A stretch of DNA of 64,000 bases, from assembly GCF_007828835.1 (NCBI RefSeq), contig NZ_VIVL01000001.1:186001-250000 (forward strand), given 5' to 3'. Positions 52,638 to 64,000 of the stretch are shown one piece after another. Both the position numbers and the translations under genes were made by a program. Source of the stretch: Variovorax beijingensis (lineage in GTDB: Bacteria > Pseudomonadota > Gammaproteobacteria > Burkholderiales > Burkholderiaceae_C). Each line of letters starts with the position of its first letter. The first letter of the stretch is position 1. The notes beneath the pieces were generated by a model. The model searched no databases, was not told where the DNA came from, and saw nothing but the letters and a program-made list of their open reading frames with translations.

Positions 52638-53209
52638 AAGTGATAGGTGTAGCGCAGCCGGACAAAGTTTTCGCCCGGGTTGGGTTTCTTGATGCCGGCG
52701 TTCGAAAAATGCTGCAGCCGCAATGTCAGTTCATGCTTGCCGTTCTCGCCGAAGCTGCGTCCCACGCCCAGCACCTCGGTGAACTGGAACGCGGTGCTGA
52801 AGGTCCGGTCGGGCGTCCTGTAGAGGTGGTCCATCACCGTGCCGCCGACGCCGCCTTCGGCAAACCATGGCGAACTGCCGCTGTCGAAGCGGTAGCGCCA
52901 GGTGTAGATCGCGCCGATCTGGGTGTAGTTGCGCGAACCGCTGCCCAGGGCCGGCGCATGCCAATGGCTCGCGAACAGGTCCCAGTACGAAGTGAGCGCC
53001 CCTTCGTGCACCGGCTGGCGCGGCGACCACGGCAGCGTCACGCCCACCGTGGCCGACTCGGTGCCGCCCTTGTCGCCATGCGGCGCATGGCCGCCCTCGA
53101 AATAAAAGCCGCGCGCGCTGTCTTCGAACGCATGAGCCGGTGCGCCCAGCAGGCTCAGGACGCCTGCGAACACGGCGGCCCCGAGGGACGCGGACCTGTG
53201 TGCTTTCAT
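52634..53209 (-). CDS. pagL: lipid A 3-O-deacylase PagL
   Basis: A 191-residue outer-membrane beta-barrel with a signal peptide (about 1-27). It has the catalytic motif LQHFSNAGIKKPNPGENF, with His167, Ser169 and the acidic Glu180 expected of a PagL triad, and ends with the outer-membrane C-terminal Phe (YTYHF). It removes the 3-O acyl chain of lipid A, altering envelope permeability and immune recognition. It converges with ybhN. Glu lies one position earlier than in the P. aeruginosa motif as I recall it. Confidence 0.87.
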   Translation of the reverse strand: MKAHRSASLGAAVFAGVLSLLGAPAHAFEDSARGFYFEGGHAPHGDKGGTESATVGVTLPWSPRQPVHEGALTSYWDLFASHWHAPALGSGSRNYTQIGAIYTWRYRFDSGSSPWFAEGGVGGTVMDHLYRTPDRTFSTAFQFTEVLGVGRSFGENGKHELTLRLQHFSNAGIKKPNPGENFVRLRYTYHF

Positions 53210-53410
53210 GATGTGGTTGTTATCTGCAAATAATGAAAGGAAAGAAAAGAAATAATTACTTTCCGCTGCGGTCCGCGCCTTGGGTCGAGGCTATTGCCAT
53301 GTCGGAAAGTAGGACTTGTTCAACAGAAATGCGGAGTCGATTTTGTTGCGGTGCAGCAATTGCTGCGCCTCGCGTCTATAGTGGGGCTCATCCGTCCTCC
53401 TAGATCGCCC

Positions 53411-53911
53411 ATGCCATCCCTTACCTCCGTCGCTCGCCTGTCCAACCCGCTGATGCTGTGGGTCGACGTGGCCCTCAAGACCCAGGAGATGCTGCTGTCC
53501 TCCGGGTCCGTGATCCAGATGCGCACCGGGCGCATGGCCAAGGCGGGGCTCGCGCCCAGCGCGGCCGATCTCGCGGAGTTTCAACTCATGGGAAATGAAA
53601 AACTCGCCGCCGCGGGTGAATCGGGGGCCGCCATGGTCAGGCAATGGCACAGCAGCCATGTCTCGCTGGCGAACCGCGCGCTGCAGCAATGGCTTCTGAG
53701 TGCCGGGGCCTTTCTGTCAATGGCCGGCAGCGTCACCCCCGCGCAGGCTGCGGAGCGCAGCGACGCCTTCGTGCAAGCCACGGCCCGGGCGGCGGGCACG
53801 GCCAGCCGGCTTTCGGGCGCGGCGGTGCGCATTGCGCGCGAAGGGCTGAAGCCGATCCACGCTGCAGCCACCTCGAACGCCCGGCGGCTGGCCGCCGAAC
53901 TGCGCGGCTGA
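53411..53911 (+). CDS. phasin-like polyhydroxyalkanoate granule protein
   Basis: A 166-residue protein with the phasin-type opening NPLMLWVDVALKTQEMLLSSGSVIQ, then long amphipathic helices rich in Ala and Ser (FQLMGNEKLAAAGESGAAMVRQW). Phasins coat PHB/PHA granules and limit their size. The protein's helical repeats with low charge suit a granule surface role. ATG 53411 is preferred; the frame opens at 53294. No phaC or phaP neighbour. Confidence 0.65.
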   Translation: MPSLTSVARLSNPLMLWVDVALKTQEMLLSSGSVIQMRTGRMAKAGLAPSAADLAEFQLMGNEKLAAAGESGAAMVRQWHSSHVSLANRALQQWLLSAGAFLSMAGSVTPAQAAERSDAFVQATARAAGTASRLSGAAVRIAREGLKPIHAAATSNARRLAAELRG

Positions 53912-53925
53912 GCGCGCCGGCGCGT

Positions 53926-55173
53926 TCAGCCGCGCGCCATCACCAGCGTCAACAACGTGATCTCGGACGGCGCGCCAAAGCGCTTGGGCGGCCCCCAGTA
54001 GCCGGTGCCGCGGCTCACGTAGACCCACATGTCGTGCAGCCGGTGCAGGCCGGCGGTGAAGGGCTGCTGCATCGGCACGAACAGGTTCCACGGAAAGAAT
54101 TGGCCGCCGTGCGTGTGGCCCGACAGCTGCAACTGGTAGCCGGCCTGGGCCGCCAGCGTCGCGCTGCGCGGCTGGTGCGCAAGCAGCACCCGCGTGTGCA
54201 CCAGCGGCGGCGCATCGAACAGCGCCAGGTGCGGGTCGCTGGCGTGCGCGGCGTCGAAGTGGCCGGCGGTGTAGTCGGTCACGCCCGCCAGCACCAGCTG
54301 GCTCTCGAACAGCTCTTCGTCGTTCTGGGCGCCCCGCACGTTGCGCGTTTGCAGCACCACGTGCTCATTGAGCAGCACCTTCAGGCCCAGCCTGCGCAGC
54401 TCGTCGATCCATGCATGTGCGCCCGCGTAGTACTCGTGATTGCCGGTGACGACGAAGGTGCCGTGGCGCGCGCGCAGGCCGGCCAGCGGCGCAATGTGCT
54501 CGCGCAGCTCGGCCACGCTGCCGTCCACCAAGTCGCCGGTGATCGCGATGGCATCGGCGCCGAGCCGGTTCACCGCGTCGACGATGCGCTGGATGTAGGC
54601 GCTCCTGATCGTCGGACCGACGTGGATGTCGCTGAGCTGCGCAATCGTGAAGCCCTCGAGCGCCGCGGGCAGCCCGCGGATCGGAACCTCGACGCGCTTC
54701 ACGTCCGCGGTGCGGCGGGCATTGAGGAAGCCGACCATCGACACCAGCGTGGCCAGCACCAGCACGGCCATCGCGCTCCAGGGCAGCACGACATGCCAGG
54801 GCACCGGTGCGCCGAACAGCACGCTCGCGAGCCAGGCGAGCAGCAACCCCGCGTCGCGCAGCAGCGTCGACACGAACAGCGAGGAGAACCAGCCCATGCT
54901 GATCAGGCCCGTCCACTGGAGCAGTTCGCCCGTCGAGGCCTTGCGTCCGGCGCGGCGCGAGACAAAAGGCAGCGGGATCGTCAAGGCCGAGATGGCGAGC
55001 GCGGCCAGCGCGAGCGGCCAGGCCGGCGTGAGCATGGCCAGCGCTGGCAGCAGGCGCAGCGCAATGTAGACATGCAGGAGCGCGGTGAGCACGCTCAGGG
55101 AACGTATCGGCATGGGGGCAATGGGAACGGGCATGGCCCGGGACACGGCATCTGCAAGGCGCATGCCGTGCAT
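53926..55173 (-). CDS. membrane metallophosphoesterase, YaeI-like
   Basis: A 415-residue protein (or about 395 if it starts at 55113). Four membrane spans precede a calcineurin-like phosphoesterase domain with the metal ligands SDIHVG, TGDLVDG, GNHEYY and GHTHGGQFFPWN. Members include phosphodiesterases acting on lipid or UDP-linked substrates. Position next to a phasin is not informative. The N-terminal methionine is uncertain: no strong ribosome site was seen. Confidence 0.85.
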   Translation of the reverse strand: MHGMRLADAVSRAMPVPIAPMPIRSLSVLTALLHVYIALRLLPALAMLTPAWPLALAALAISALTIPLPFVSRRAGRKASTGELLQWTGLISMGWFSSLFVSTLLRDAGLLLAWLASVLFGAPVPWHVVLPWSAMAVLVLATLVSMVGFLNARRTADVKRVEVPIRGLPAALEGFTIAQLSDIHVGPTIRSAYIQRIVDAVNRLGADAIAITGDLVDGSVAELREHIAPLAGLRARHGTFVVTGNHEYYAGAHAWIDELRRLGLKVLLNEHVVLQTRNVRGAQNDEELFESQLVLAGVTDYTAGHFDAAHASDPHLALFDAPPLVHTRVLLAHQPRSATLAAQAGYQLQLSGHTHGGQFFPWNLFVPMQQPFTAGLHRLHDMWVYVSRGTGYWGPPKRFGAPSEITLLTLVMARG

Positions 55174-55198
55174 TCAAGGCGGTCTCCGGCCAGCGCCC

Positions 55199-55217
55199 CG
55201 CTATTTTTTCTATAGCG
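55199..55217. repeat. dispersed palindrome, copy 3
   Basis: CGCTAT (55199-55204) and ATAGCG (55212-55217) pair around a TTTTTCT loop, upstream of the phosphoesterase start. A shortened member of the family that includes 20410-20430. Confidence 0.5.
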
Positions 55218-55304
55218 CCGGGCAGCCGGATAGCGTGCGCTGCGATCGGCGTGAGCGGCAAAGCCCCCGTTCCGGCACGCCGCCGCCGGGCCGGGGCTCG
55301 CCGA

Positions 55305-55793
55305 TCACTGCACCGCGCGCGTGCCGGCAGAAGCCATATCGGTGCCCGCCGGCCACACGAATGCCACCCGAGCGGGCGTGCCGGGCCTGATCTGCAGCGT
55401 CTGTTTGAGCGTGTTTCCGCGCAAGCGAGCCTCCACTTCATAGGTGCCCGGGTCGAGCCGCGCCACCATGAACGGACCGGCCGACTCCACGTTGTCGAGC
55501 AGCACCGTGCCGTGGCTGTCGCGCACGGTCACGCGCACGTCGGAGGCGAACTCGGCGCCCTTGTGGTCCTTGATCGCGAATTCGAAGGTGGCCGGCCAGC
55601 GCGGCGCCACCGTCTCCATCAGCTTGGCCTCGTCGCTGCCGATGCCGCCGCTCATGTATTCGATGCCGTGCGTCATGCGGATCGGCGGGTTGAACGTTGC
55701 GTGCGCCGAAGAGGAAAGCGCCGCGAGAAGAACGGCGCCGCACAGCATGGCGGCCGCCAGGGGCCGCGTCTGCGATGAAATCCGGGGGATCAT
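55305..55793 (-). CDS. exported hypothetical protein, paralogue A of a tandem pair
   Basis: A 162-residue protein with a signal peptide (about 1-32). The mature part is a beta-rich domain shared with the neighbour at 55930: NPPIRMTHGIEYMSGGIGSDEA, VAPRWPATFEFAIKD, GPFMVARLDPGTYEVEARLRG, QTLQIRPGTPARVAFVWPAGTDMAS. The RLDPGTYEV strand is like carboxypeptidase regulatory or PEGA domains. The frame extends to 55841; ATG 55793 fits the signal peptide. Function unknown; likely periplasmic. Confidence 0.7.
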   Translation of the reverse strand: MIPRISSQTRPLAAAMLCGAVLLAALSSSAHATFNPPIRMTHGIEYMSGGIGSDEAKLMETVAPRWPATFEFAIKDHKGAEFASDVRVTVRDSHGTVLLDNVESAGPFMVARLDPGTYEVEARLRGNTLKQTLQIRPGTPARVAFVWPAGTDMASAGTRAVQ

Positions 55794-55929
55794 GGTCTGG
55801 TCCTTTCTTGCTTGCCAGTCTGCGTGGCCGGGGAAAGCCACGGCGCCACTGTGCGGCGCACGGCTTAGGCAAGGCTTAACGGAAAGGGCCGGACCCGGCC
55901 GGCGCCGGGAAAGAAGACAGAGGGGAAGC

Positions 55930-56442
55930 TCAGCGCGCCGCCGAGGTCTGCGCGAGTGCCTGCGGCATCGGCGGCATCACCGAGGCCATGTCGAAGTTCG
56001 ACGGCCACATGAACACCGCCCGGGCCGGCACGCCCGCAATCACCGTCAGCGTCTGCGTCATCGTGAGGCCGCCGAGCGTCACGTTCACGTCGTAGGCGCC
56101 CGGATCCAGCCGCGCAAGCATGTACGGCCCGTGCGACTGCGCTTCCATCACGGGGCGGCCCGTGTACTTCTCGCGCACCTGGACCGCCGCGCGCACCGGG
56201 AAATTGCCGCGCTGCGCGCTGTCGTTGATGCCGAACTCGATGGTGGCTGCCCAGCGCGGCGAGACCATCTGCATGAAGGCCGCCTCGGCCTTGTTCGTGC
56301 CGCCGCACATGTATTCGACGCCCTGCGCCATCTGGATGGGCGGGTTCGAGAACGCATGGGCCGATGTCATCGTCCCGAAGAATGCTGCTGTGCCGCCCAG
56401 TACCAATGCAGCCACCGGCTGCCGCAGACGCATAAGGTTCAT
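55930..56442 (-). CDS. exported hypothetical protein, paralogue B of a tandem pair
   Basis: A 170-residue protein with a signal peptide (about 1-30, ending SAHA). The mature part aligns with paralogue A without gaps for most of its length: NPPIQMAQGVEYMCGGTNKAEA, VSPRWAATIEFGIND, GPYMLARLDPGAYDVNVTLGG, QTLTVIAGVPARAVFMWPSNFDMAS. It has an extra Met/Pro-rich tail. It lies 137 bp upstream of paralogue A, both leftward, an obvious tandem duplication. Function unknown. Confidence 0.7.
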   Translation of the reverse strand: MNLMRLRQPVAALVLGGTAAFFGTMTSAHAFSNPPIQMAQGVEYMCGGTNKAEAAFMQMVSPRWAATIEFGINDSAQRGNFPVRAAVQVREKYTGRPVMEAQSHGPYMLARLDPGAYDVNVTLGGLTMTQTLTVIAGVPARAVFMWPSNFDMASVMPPMPQALAQTSAAR

Positions 56443-56554
56443 TGCTTCGAGTCCTCGATCATGGGGTGACGTGAAATCCGTCGAGGATTTTGCTTAGCAA
56501 GAGTCGGGCTAGATATAGCGTTTACGAGGAAGGATCCTCGGGGAAGTACTGAAC

Positions 56555-56571
56555 GCTATTGTTTTAATAGC
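56555..56571. repeat. dispersed palindrome, copy 4
   Basis: GCTATT (56555-56560) and AATAGC (56566-56571) pair around GTTTT, in the 300-base gap 56443-56742 between paralogue B and the next gene. The gap also holds an 8-bp GTGCAC-type hairpin at 56664-56698 but no gene that I can support. Confidence 0.5.
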
Positions 56572-56742
56572 TGATGACAGACGTGTGACGGGCGTCGGCG
56601 CCCTTTCGGGGGTTCTTCTCTATGAAAACCCTGAGAGTGCCGCGCTGTGGGCCCGATTCGACGCGGTGCACGTCCTCGGCGCCTACAGAGGTGCACCGAA
56701 CCGCTCGCTATGAAGAAAGTTCGTACAGAAAAGGAGCTTCAA

Positions 56743-57018
56743 ATGACCATCGGATCCAGGATCGAAGCCATGCGAAGAATGGACGCGCAGCGGCGCGGCT
56801 TCCCCGGCGAGCACCTTGCCGTGCTTGGTGCCGGCCTCCTGCTGCTCTTGACCGCGGGGCGCAGCCATTCGCTGCCGCGACGCCTGCTGGCGGGCGCCGC
56901 CGGCGGTGCGCTGGTCGGCCGCGCGGCCAGCGGGACCGGCGGCTTGGCACGCGTCGCACGCATGGTGCAAGGTGGCCGGGGCGGCAGGAGCACGGTTCGC
57001 GTGCACCGGTCGATCTGA
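56743..57018 (+). CDS. small membrane protein, 91 aa, hypothetical
   Basis: AAGGAG precedes the ATG at good spacing. A basic, polar N-terminus is followed by a hydrophobic helix (HLAVLGAGLLLLLTAG, about 24-39), then an Arg-rich Gly/Ala region with a possible second helix. No family recognised. It converges with the cupin gene ending at 57080. Confidence 0.55.
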   Translation: MTIGSRIEAMRRMDAQRRGFPGEHLAVLGAGLLLLLTAGRSHSLPRRLLAGAAGGALVGRAASGTGGLARVARMVQGGRGGRSTVRVHRSI

Positions 57019-57079
57019 TGAGCCGGGCCGGCCGGCCGGCAAGGCGGCGCTGCCCCGTTTCGAGCGGGCAGGCCGGCTT

Positions 57080-58066
57080 TCAATAGGAGCCCGGCGGCGG
57101 CGTGTGCTTGACTCGCCGCGCGGAGGTCATGCAGATGAACTGGGCGCGCGCTGTGCCGAGCCGCGCGCGGCAGGCGCCCACCAGGCCGCCGACGGCGGAT
57201 TTGGCGGCGTCCGCATGGGGCGACTCGCTCGGATAGGAGGGAGACATTCCGCACTTGCGCATCAGCCGGTTCACCTGGTGAATGCGGGCCACCTTGCGCG
57301 TCGCCGCGGTGTAGAAAGTCACGCCGATGGAGATCGACAGGCGATCGCCAGGGGCGGCAGTCCGGTCGACCGTGGATCTCGTCATATGAGGCGAGGTGCT
57401 CGGGAAATAGACGGCATCCCCGGGCTGCGCATCGAATTCCAACCCGCGCGGCAAGAACGCTTCGTCGAAGCGCACTTTCCCGAGCGATTGCGTGACGATG
57501 AAATCCTCCACCGCATCCGCCGGCACGATGCTGCGATCGCGGTGGTCCCAGACGTTGAGGATCTTGTGGCCATGCAACTGCAGCCAGAAGTTGTTCTCGC
57601 GATCGATGTGAAAGGGCGTGACGGAAGGCGGGGCGGAGAAGAAAACGAATCCGTTCACCCTGAAGATGTCCGGTTGCTCGCGTTCGACGAGGGCGCGCAT
57701 CGAATTCACCACCGACATCAGCAGGGCCTGATAGCGCGGGATCACTTCAATGTTGTAGAAGGCCACCGACGAGCCCGGCTCCTCCACGCGCTTGAAGAAT
57801 TCCGCAATGCTGCGCCCGTCGGGCGGCCGGCTGTCGTGCGCGAGCCTGGACGCGACCGTCCTGTCCGGGTTCATGAACCTGCATTGGTCCAGCTTCGAGA
57901 GTTCCATCCCGAGCTTCACGAGTTCAGGCACCTGAAACAGCGGATGCTCGTGGAAGCTGTGGTGCATCGGCGTGATCCTCTGGGTAGAGAAGCCGGCGGG
58001 ATCGTCCGTCCACACCCGATACGTCGTTTCCGAAGCCACGACGGAATTCATGCTGGTGACGCACAT
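57080..58066 (-). CDS. JmjC/cupin_8-like protein, putative Fe(II)/2-oxoglutarate-type oxygenase
   Basis: A 328-residue protein. The core is a cupin with the HxD motif His153/Asp155 in TPFHIDRENNFWLQLHGHK and a distal His227 in STSPHMTRST, preceded by PGDAVYFP: the facial triad of JmjC/cupin_8 oxygenases. An N-terminal 40 residues and a basic C-terminal 80 residues (RKCGMSP...) are unrecognised. GGAGG lies five bases before ATG 58066. It sits alone before the gyrB terminator; a 13-bp palindrome is upstream. Substrate unknown. Confidence 0.7.
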   Translation of the reverse strand: MCVTSMNSVVASETTYRVWTDDPAGFSTQRITPMHHSFHEHPLFQVPELVKLGMELSKLDQCRFMNPDRTVASRLAHDSRPPDGRSIAEFFKRVEEPGSSVAFYNIEVIPRYQALLMSVVNSMRALVEREQPDIFRVNGFVFFSAPPSVTPFHIDRENNFWLQLHGHKILNVWDHRDRSIVPADAVEDFIVTQSLGKVRFDEAFLPRGLEFDAQPGDAVYFPSTSPHMTRSTVDRTAAPGDRLSISIGVTFYTAATRKVARIHQVNRLMRKCGMSPSYPSESPHADAAKSAVGGLVGACRARLGTARAQFICMTSARRVKHTPPPGSY

Positions 58067-58150
58067 CGCACCCTCCAGATCGCTTTTGGGCGCCTTTCCT
58101 CAAACAAGGCCAAGGCAAGGTCCGCGAGCAGAAGTAATACTTTAGAACTC

Positions 58151-58163
58151 AACTCTGAGAGTT
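58151..58163. promoter_or_regulatory. palindrome AACTCTGAGAGTT upstream of the cupin gene
   Basis: AACTCT and AGAGTT form a perfect 6-bp inverted repeat with a one-base centre, 85 bases upstream of the cupin gene, in an AT-richer stretch. It could be an operator; no regulator gene is next to it. Confidence 0.3.
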
Positions 58164-58279
58164 TCTGCTGACTTTTGCCTGACAAAACAGGGCTTATTGG
58201 TGAAAGTACCAATGGGCGACAAAGGGCTGTCGAGACGACTCGGCGCGGCGGGTTGGTGGGTCTTATGGCTCGAAAAAAA

Positions 58280-58302
58280 AGCGCCCAGCAATGCTGGCCG
58301 CT
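58280..58302 (-). terminator. rho-independent terminator of gyrB
   Basis: On the minus strand AGCG-GCCAGC and GCTGG-GCGCT pair around ATT with one mismatch, followed by a run of eight T (58280-58273). A T6 run on the other side (58305-58310) may allow two-way use. It lies 42 bases after the gyrB stop. Confidence 0.75.
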
Positions 58303-58343
58303 CCTTTTTTCGTTTCACCGACCGGGTCGGGAATTTTCAGCCA

Positions 58344-60980
<2,637 letters not shown>

Positions 60981-61052
60981 CTATCTCTCACGGCATTCAC
61001 GGGATTTCTCGGGCTCTCGGAGCCGGTTTTTCCTGCCTCTTGAAAGCGCAAA

Positions 61053-61070
61053 CCCGCGGAGGGCCGCGGG
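61053..61070 (-). terminator. possible weak terminator between dnaN and gyrB
   Basis: CCCGCGG (61053-61059) pairs with CCGCGGG (61064-61070). On the minus strand the stem is followed by TTTGCGCTTTC. It may attenuate dnaN transcription; the gap also has room for a gyrB promoter. Confidence 0.4.
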
Positions 61071-61102
61071 CTGTCTGCGCAAGGCGCTGTGTTTTCTGGC
61101 TT

Positions 61103-62209
61103 CTAGATTCGCATCGGCATCACGACGTACTTGAAGGATGCGTTCTCGGGGATGGTCAAGAGGGCCGAGCTGTTGGAGTCGGCCAGGTCCAGCTTCACCA
61201 TGTCCTGGTCCATGTTGGACAGCGCGTCGATCAGGTAGGTCACGTTGAAGCCGATCTCGATGGCGTCGCCGCCGTAGTCGATGTCGAGTTCGTCCTGCGC
61301 CTCTTCCTGCTCGGCGTTGTTCGACGCAATGCGCAGCGTGCCGGGCTCGATGTTCAGGCGCACGCCCTTGAACTTCTCGCTCGTCAGGATGGCGGTGCGC
61401 TGCAGGCTGGCCAGAAGCGGCGCGCGGCCGAGCGTGACGCTGTTCTTGTGGTTCTTGGGAATCACGCGGTTGTAGTCGGGGAACTTGCCCTCGACCAGCT
61501 TGGTGACGAACTCCATGCCGCCGAAGCTGAACTTGGCCTGGTTGTTCGCAAACTGCATCTCGATGGCGCCTTCGGCGTCCGACAGCAGGCGCTGCATCTC
61601 GAGCACGGTCTTGCGCGGAAGAATGACTTCCTGGCGCGGCACTTCGACGTCGAGCGTGGCCGACGAGAACGCCAGGCGGTGGCCGTCGGTGGCCACCAGG
61701 CTCAGCTGCTTGCCTTCGGCCACGAACAGGATGCCGTTCAGGTAGTAGCGGATGTCGTGCACGGCCATGGCAAAGGAAACCTGCGAGAGCAGGTCCTTCA
61801 GCGTCTTTTGCGGCACGCTGAAGACCGGGCCGAAGTTGGCGGCTTCCTGCACCAGCGGAAAGTCCTCGGCCGGCAGCGACTGCAGCGTGAAGCGGCTCTT
61901 GCCGCCCTTGAGCACCAGCTTGCTCGCGCTCGATTCGAGACTCACGGTCTGGTCGGCCGGCATGGTGCGCAGGATGTCGATCAGCTTGCGCGCGCCGATG
62001 GTGGTGGTGAAGTTGCCTTCATCGCCGCCGAGCTCGGCCGTGGTGCGGATCTGGATCTCGAGGTCGCTGGTGGTCAGCTGCAGCTGGCCGCCGGTCTTGC
62101 GGATCAGCACGTTGGCCAGGATCGGCAGCGTGTGGCGCCGCTCCACGATGCCAGCCACCGACTGCAGCGCGGCGAGGACCTTGTCTTGGGTAGCCTTCAA
62201 AACGATCAT
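61103..62209 (-). CDS. dnaN: DNA polymerase III subunit beta (sliding clamp)
   Basis: A 368-residue sliding clamp, three clamp domains of equal size, which tethers polymerase III to DNA. It begins MIVLKATQDKVLAALQSVAGIVERRHTLPIL and ends NASFKYVVMPMRI, the conserved C-terminal hydrophobic cleft segment. It follows dnaA by 89 bp and precedes gyrB (standard dnaA-dnaN-gyrB order). Confidence 0.97.
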   Translation of the reverse strand: MIVLKATQDKVLAALQSVAGIVERRHTLPILANVLIRKTGGQLQLTTSDLEIQIRTTAELGGDEGNFTTTIGARKLIDILRTMPADQTVSLESSASKLVLKGGKSRFTLQSLPAEDFPLVQEAANFGPVFSVPQKTLKDLLSQVSFAMAVHDIRYYLNGILFVAEGKQLSLVATDGHRLAFSSATLDVEVPRQEVILPRKTVLEMQRLLSDAEGAIEMQFANNQAKFSFGGMEFVTKLVEGKFPDYNRVIPKNHKNSVTLGRAPLLASLQRTAILTSEKFKGVRLNIEPGTLRIASNNAEQEEAQDELDIDYGGDAIEIGFNVTYLIDALSNMDQDMVKLDLADSNSSALLTIPENASFKYVVMPMRI

Positions 62210-62298
62210 GTCTTCTTCCTCTTCTCTTATCTCTTTGAATCCGCCATTGAGACGCCATTCTCCGCTGTTGCGAGGGGCATGCCTGATGACATCCGGGA

Positions 62299-63678
<1,380 letters not shown>

Positions 63679-63728
63679 GGGCGCTTGAAAAAATGGTGAG
63701 ACCCTCGGGCATTTTTTGGTATATGTAT

Positions 63729-63786
63729 TGTGGATATTCTCTGCTGAAGGCGCTCGGCATTCTAACTTGTCAAAACCTTATCCACA
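63729..63786. promoter_or_regulatory. DnaA boxes in the dnaA-rpmH gap
   Basis: TGTGGATAT (63729-63737, 8/9) and TTATCCACA (63778-63786, perfect) lie 51 and 100 bases upstream of dnaA. They may mediate dnaA autoregulation or be part of an origin. The adjacent sequence lacks the box-GC-trio order seen at 33.1 kb, although AT-rich DNA lies at 63711-63740. Confidence 0.7.
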
Positions 63787-63828
63787 CGCTGCCGGCGGCG
63801 GCGAAAGGCCCGCAAATCCAGTCGAAGA

Positions 63829-63857
63829 TTGTTGAGGGGCCGAATGTTTGCGATAAT
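63829..63857 (+). promoter_or_regulatory. predicted rpmH promoter
   Basis: TTGTTG (63829-63834) and GATAAT (63852-63857) stand 17 bp apart, a good sigma-70 promoter, 109 bases upstream of the rpmH ATG. Confidence 0.5.
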
Positions 63858-63965
63858 TGCGGGTTTCCCTGAAAACCTCATTGCGTCTTTCGGGGGCCAA
63901 TCCGAAACACGCTCTCCGGCGCCCGCGGCTTTTTCGCCTGCGGAAACAGGGAATCAGGAACCATC

Positions 63966-64000
63966 ATGAAACGCACATACCAAGCATCCAAAGTCCGCCG
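63966..64000 (+). CDS. rpmH: 50S ribosomal protein L34 (5' end only)
   Basis: The window ends 35 bases into this gene. The visible codons read MKRTYQASKVRR with AGGAA before the ATG, which is the start of L34 (usual MKRTYQPSKxRR). Its divergence from dnaA is the classic bacterial rpmH-dnaA arrangement. Confidence 0.93.
   Translation, partial: MKRTYQASKVR

Noticed and set aside
56664..56698. CGGTGCAC/GTGCACCG hairpin
   Set aside because: No T run follows on either strand and it lies in a gap without an adjacent gene end, so I do not call it a terminator; role unknown.

Overview
The window is a GC-rich (about two thirds G+C by eye) stretch of a betaproteobacterial chromosome. Its closest match is the Comamonadaceae, probably Variovorax or a near relative. 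This rests on recognised gene content and order (minCDE; mnmG-rsmG-parA-parB; dnaA-dnaN-gyrB divergent from rpmH), CysB-, CreBC- and CueR-type regulators, a phasin-like gene, and dispersed TTGCTAT...ATAGCAA palindromes. No database search was possible. There are no rRNA, tRNA, CRISPR, IS or phage genes. This is an origin-proximal core region with several accessory modules.

Left part (1-20 kb): the end of an AsmA-like gene, a hotdog thioesterase, an NCS2 nucleobase permease and the minCDE division-site operon. Next is a TetR-controlled hydrolase with two matching operators, then a CysB-like regulator, small envelope proteins and a cluster with cobalamin adenosyltransferase. An FAD-linked dehydrogenase and a CsgG-like lipoprotein follow. 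The leftward run mnmG-rsmG-lysE-parA-hydrolase-parB comes next, with two parS sites inside mnmG and rsmG.

Middle (20-33 kb): a GST, an Old Yellow Enzyme, a RidA-like protein and a TctDE-type two-component system. Divergent from the latter is a hydrolase/ACP/ketosynthase mini-operon. Copper resistance genes (copA divergent from copZ-cueR) and a TerB-like gene follow. The 0.5 kb gap at 32.77-33.29 kb has two perfect DnaA boxes, a third degenerate box, a GC block, a run of DnaA-trio-like CTA repeats and an AT-rich tail. It looks like a replication origin although dnaA is 30 kb away.

Right part (33-53 kb): creB-creC; a PBP1A gene downstream of creD; and, divergent from creD across a perfect Cre tag, a VIT/vWA protein with a PEP-type sorting tail, its exosortase, an EpsI-like partner, a monofunctional transglycosylase and a GNAT. 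This suggests a cell-wall-stress regulon joined to a dedicated surface-sorting system. After these come a pirin, a cysteine-rich flavoprotein, a Spy-like protein and a ybhP-clsB-ybhN lipid operon convergent with pagL.

Far right (53-64 kb): a phasin, a membrane phosphoesterase, two tandem paralogous secreted proteins, an isolated JmjC-like cupin protein, then gyrB, dnaN and dnaA, all leftward. Finally the dnaA-rpmH intergenic region, with two more DnaA boxes, and the first codons of rpmH.
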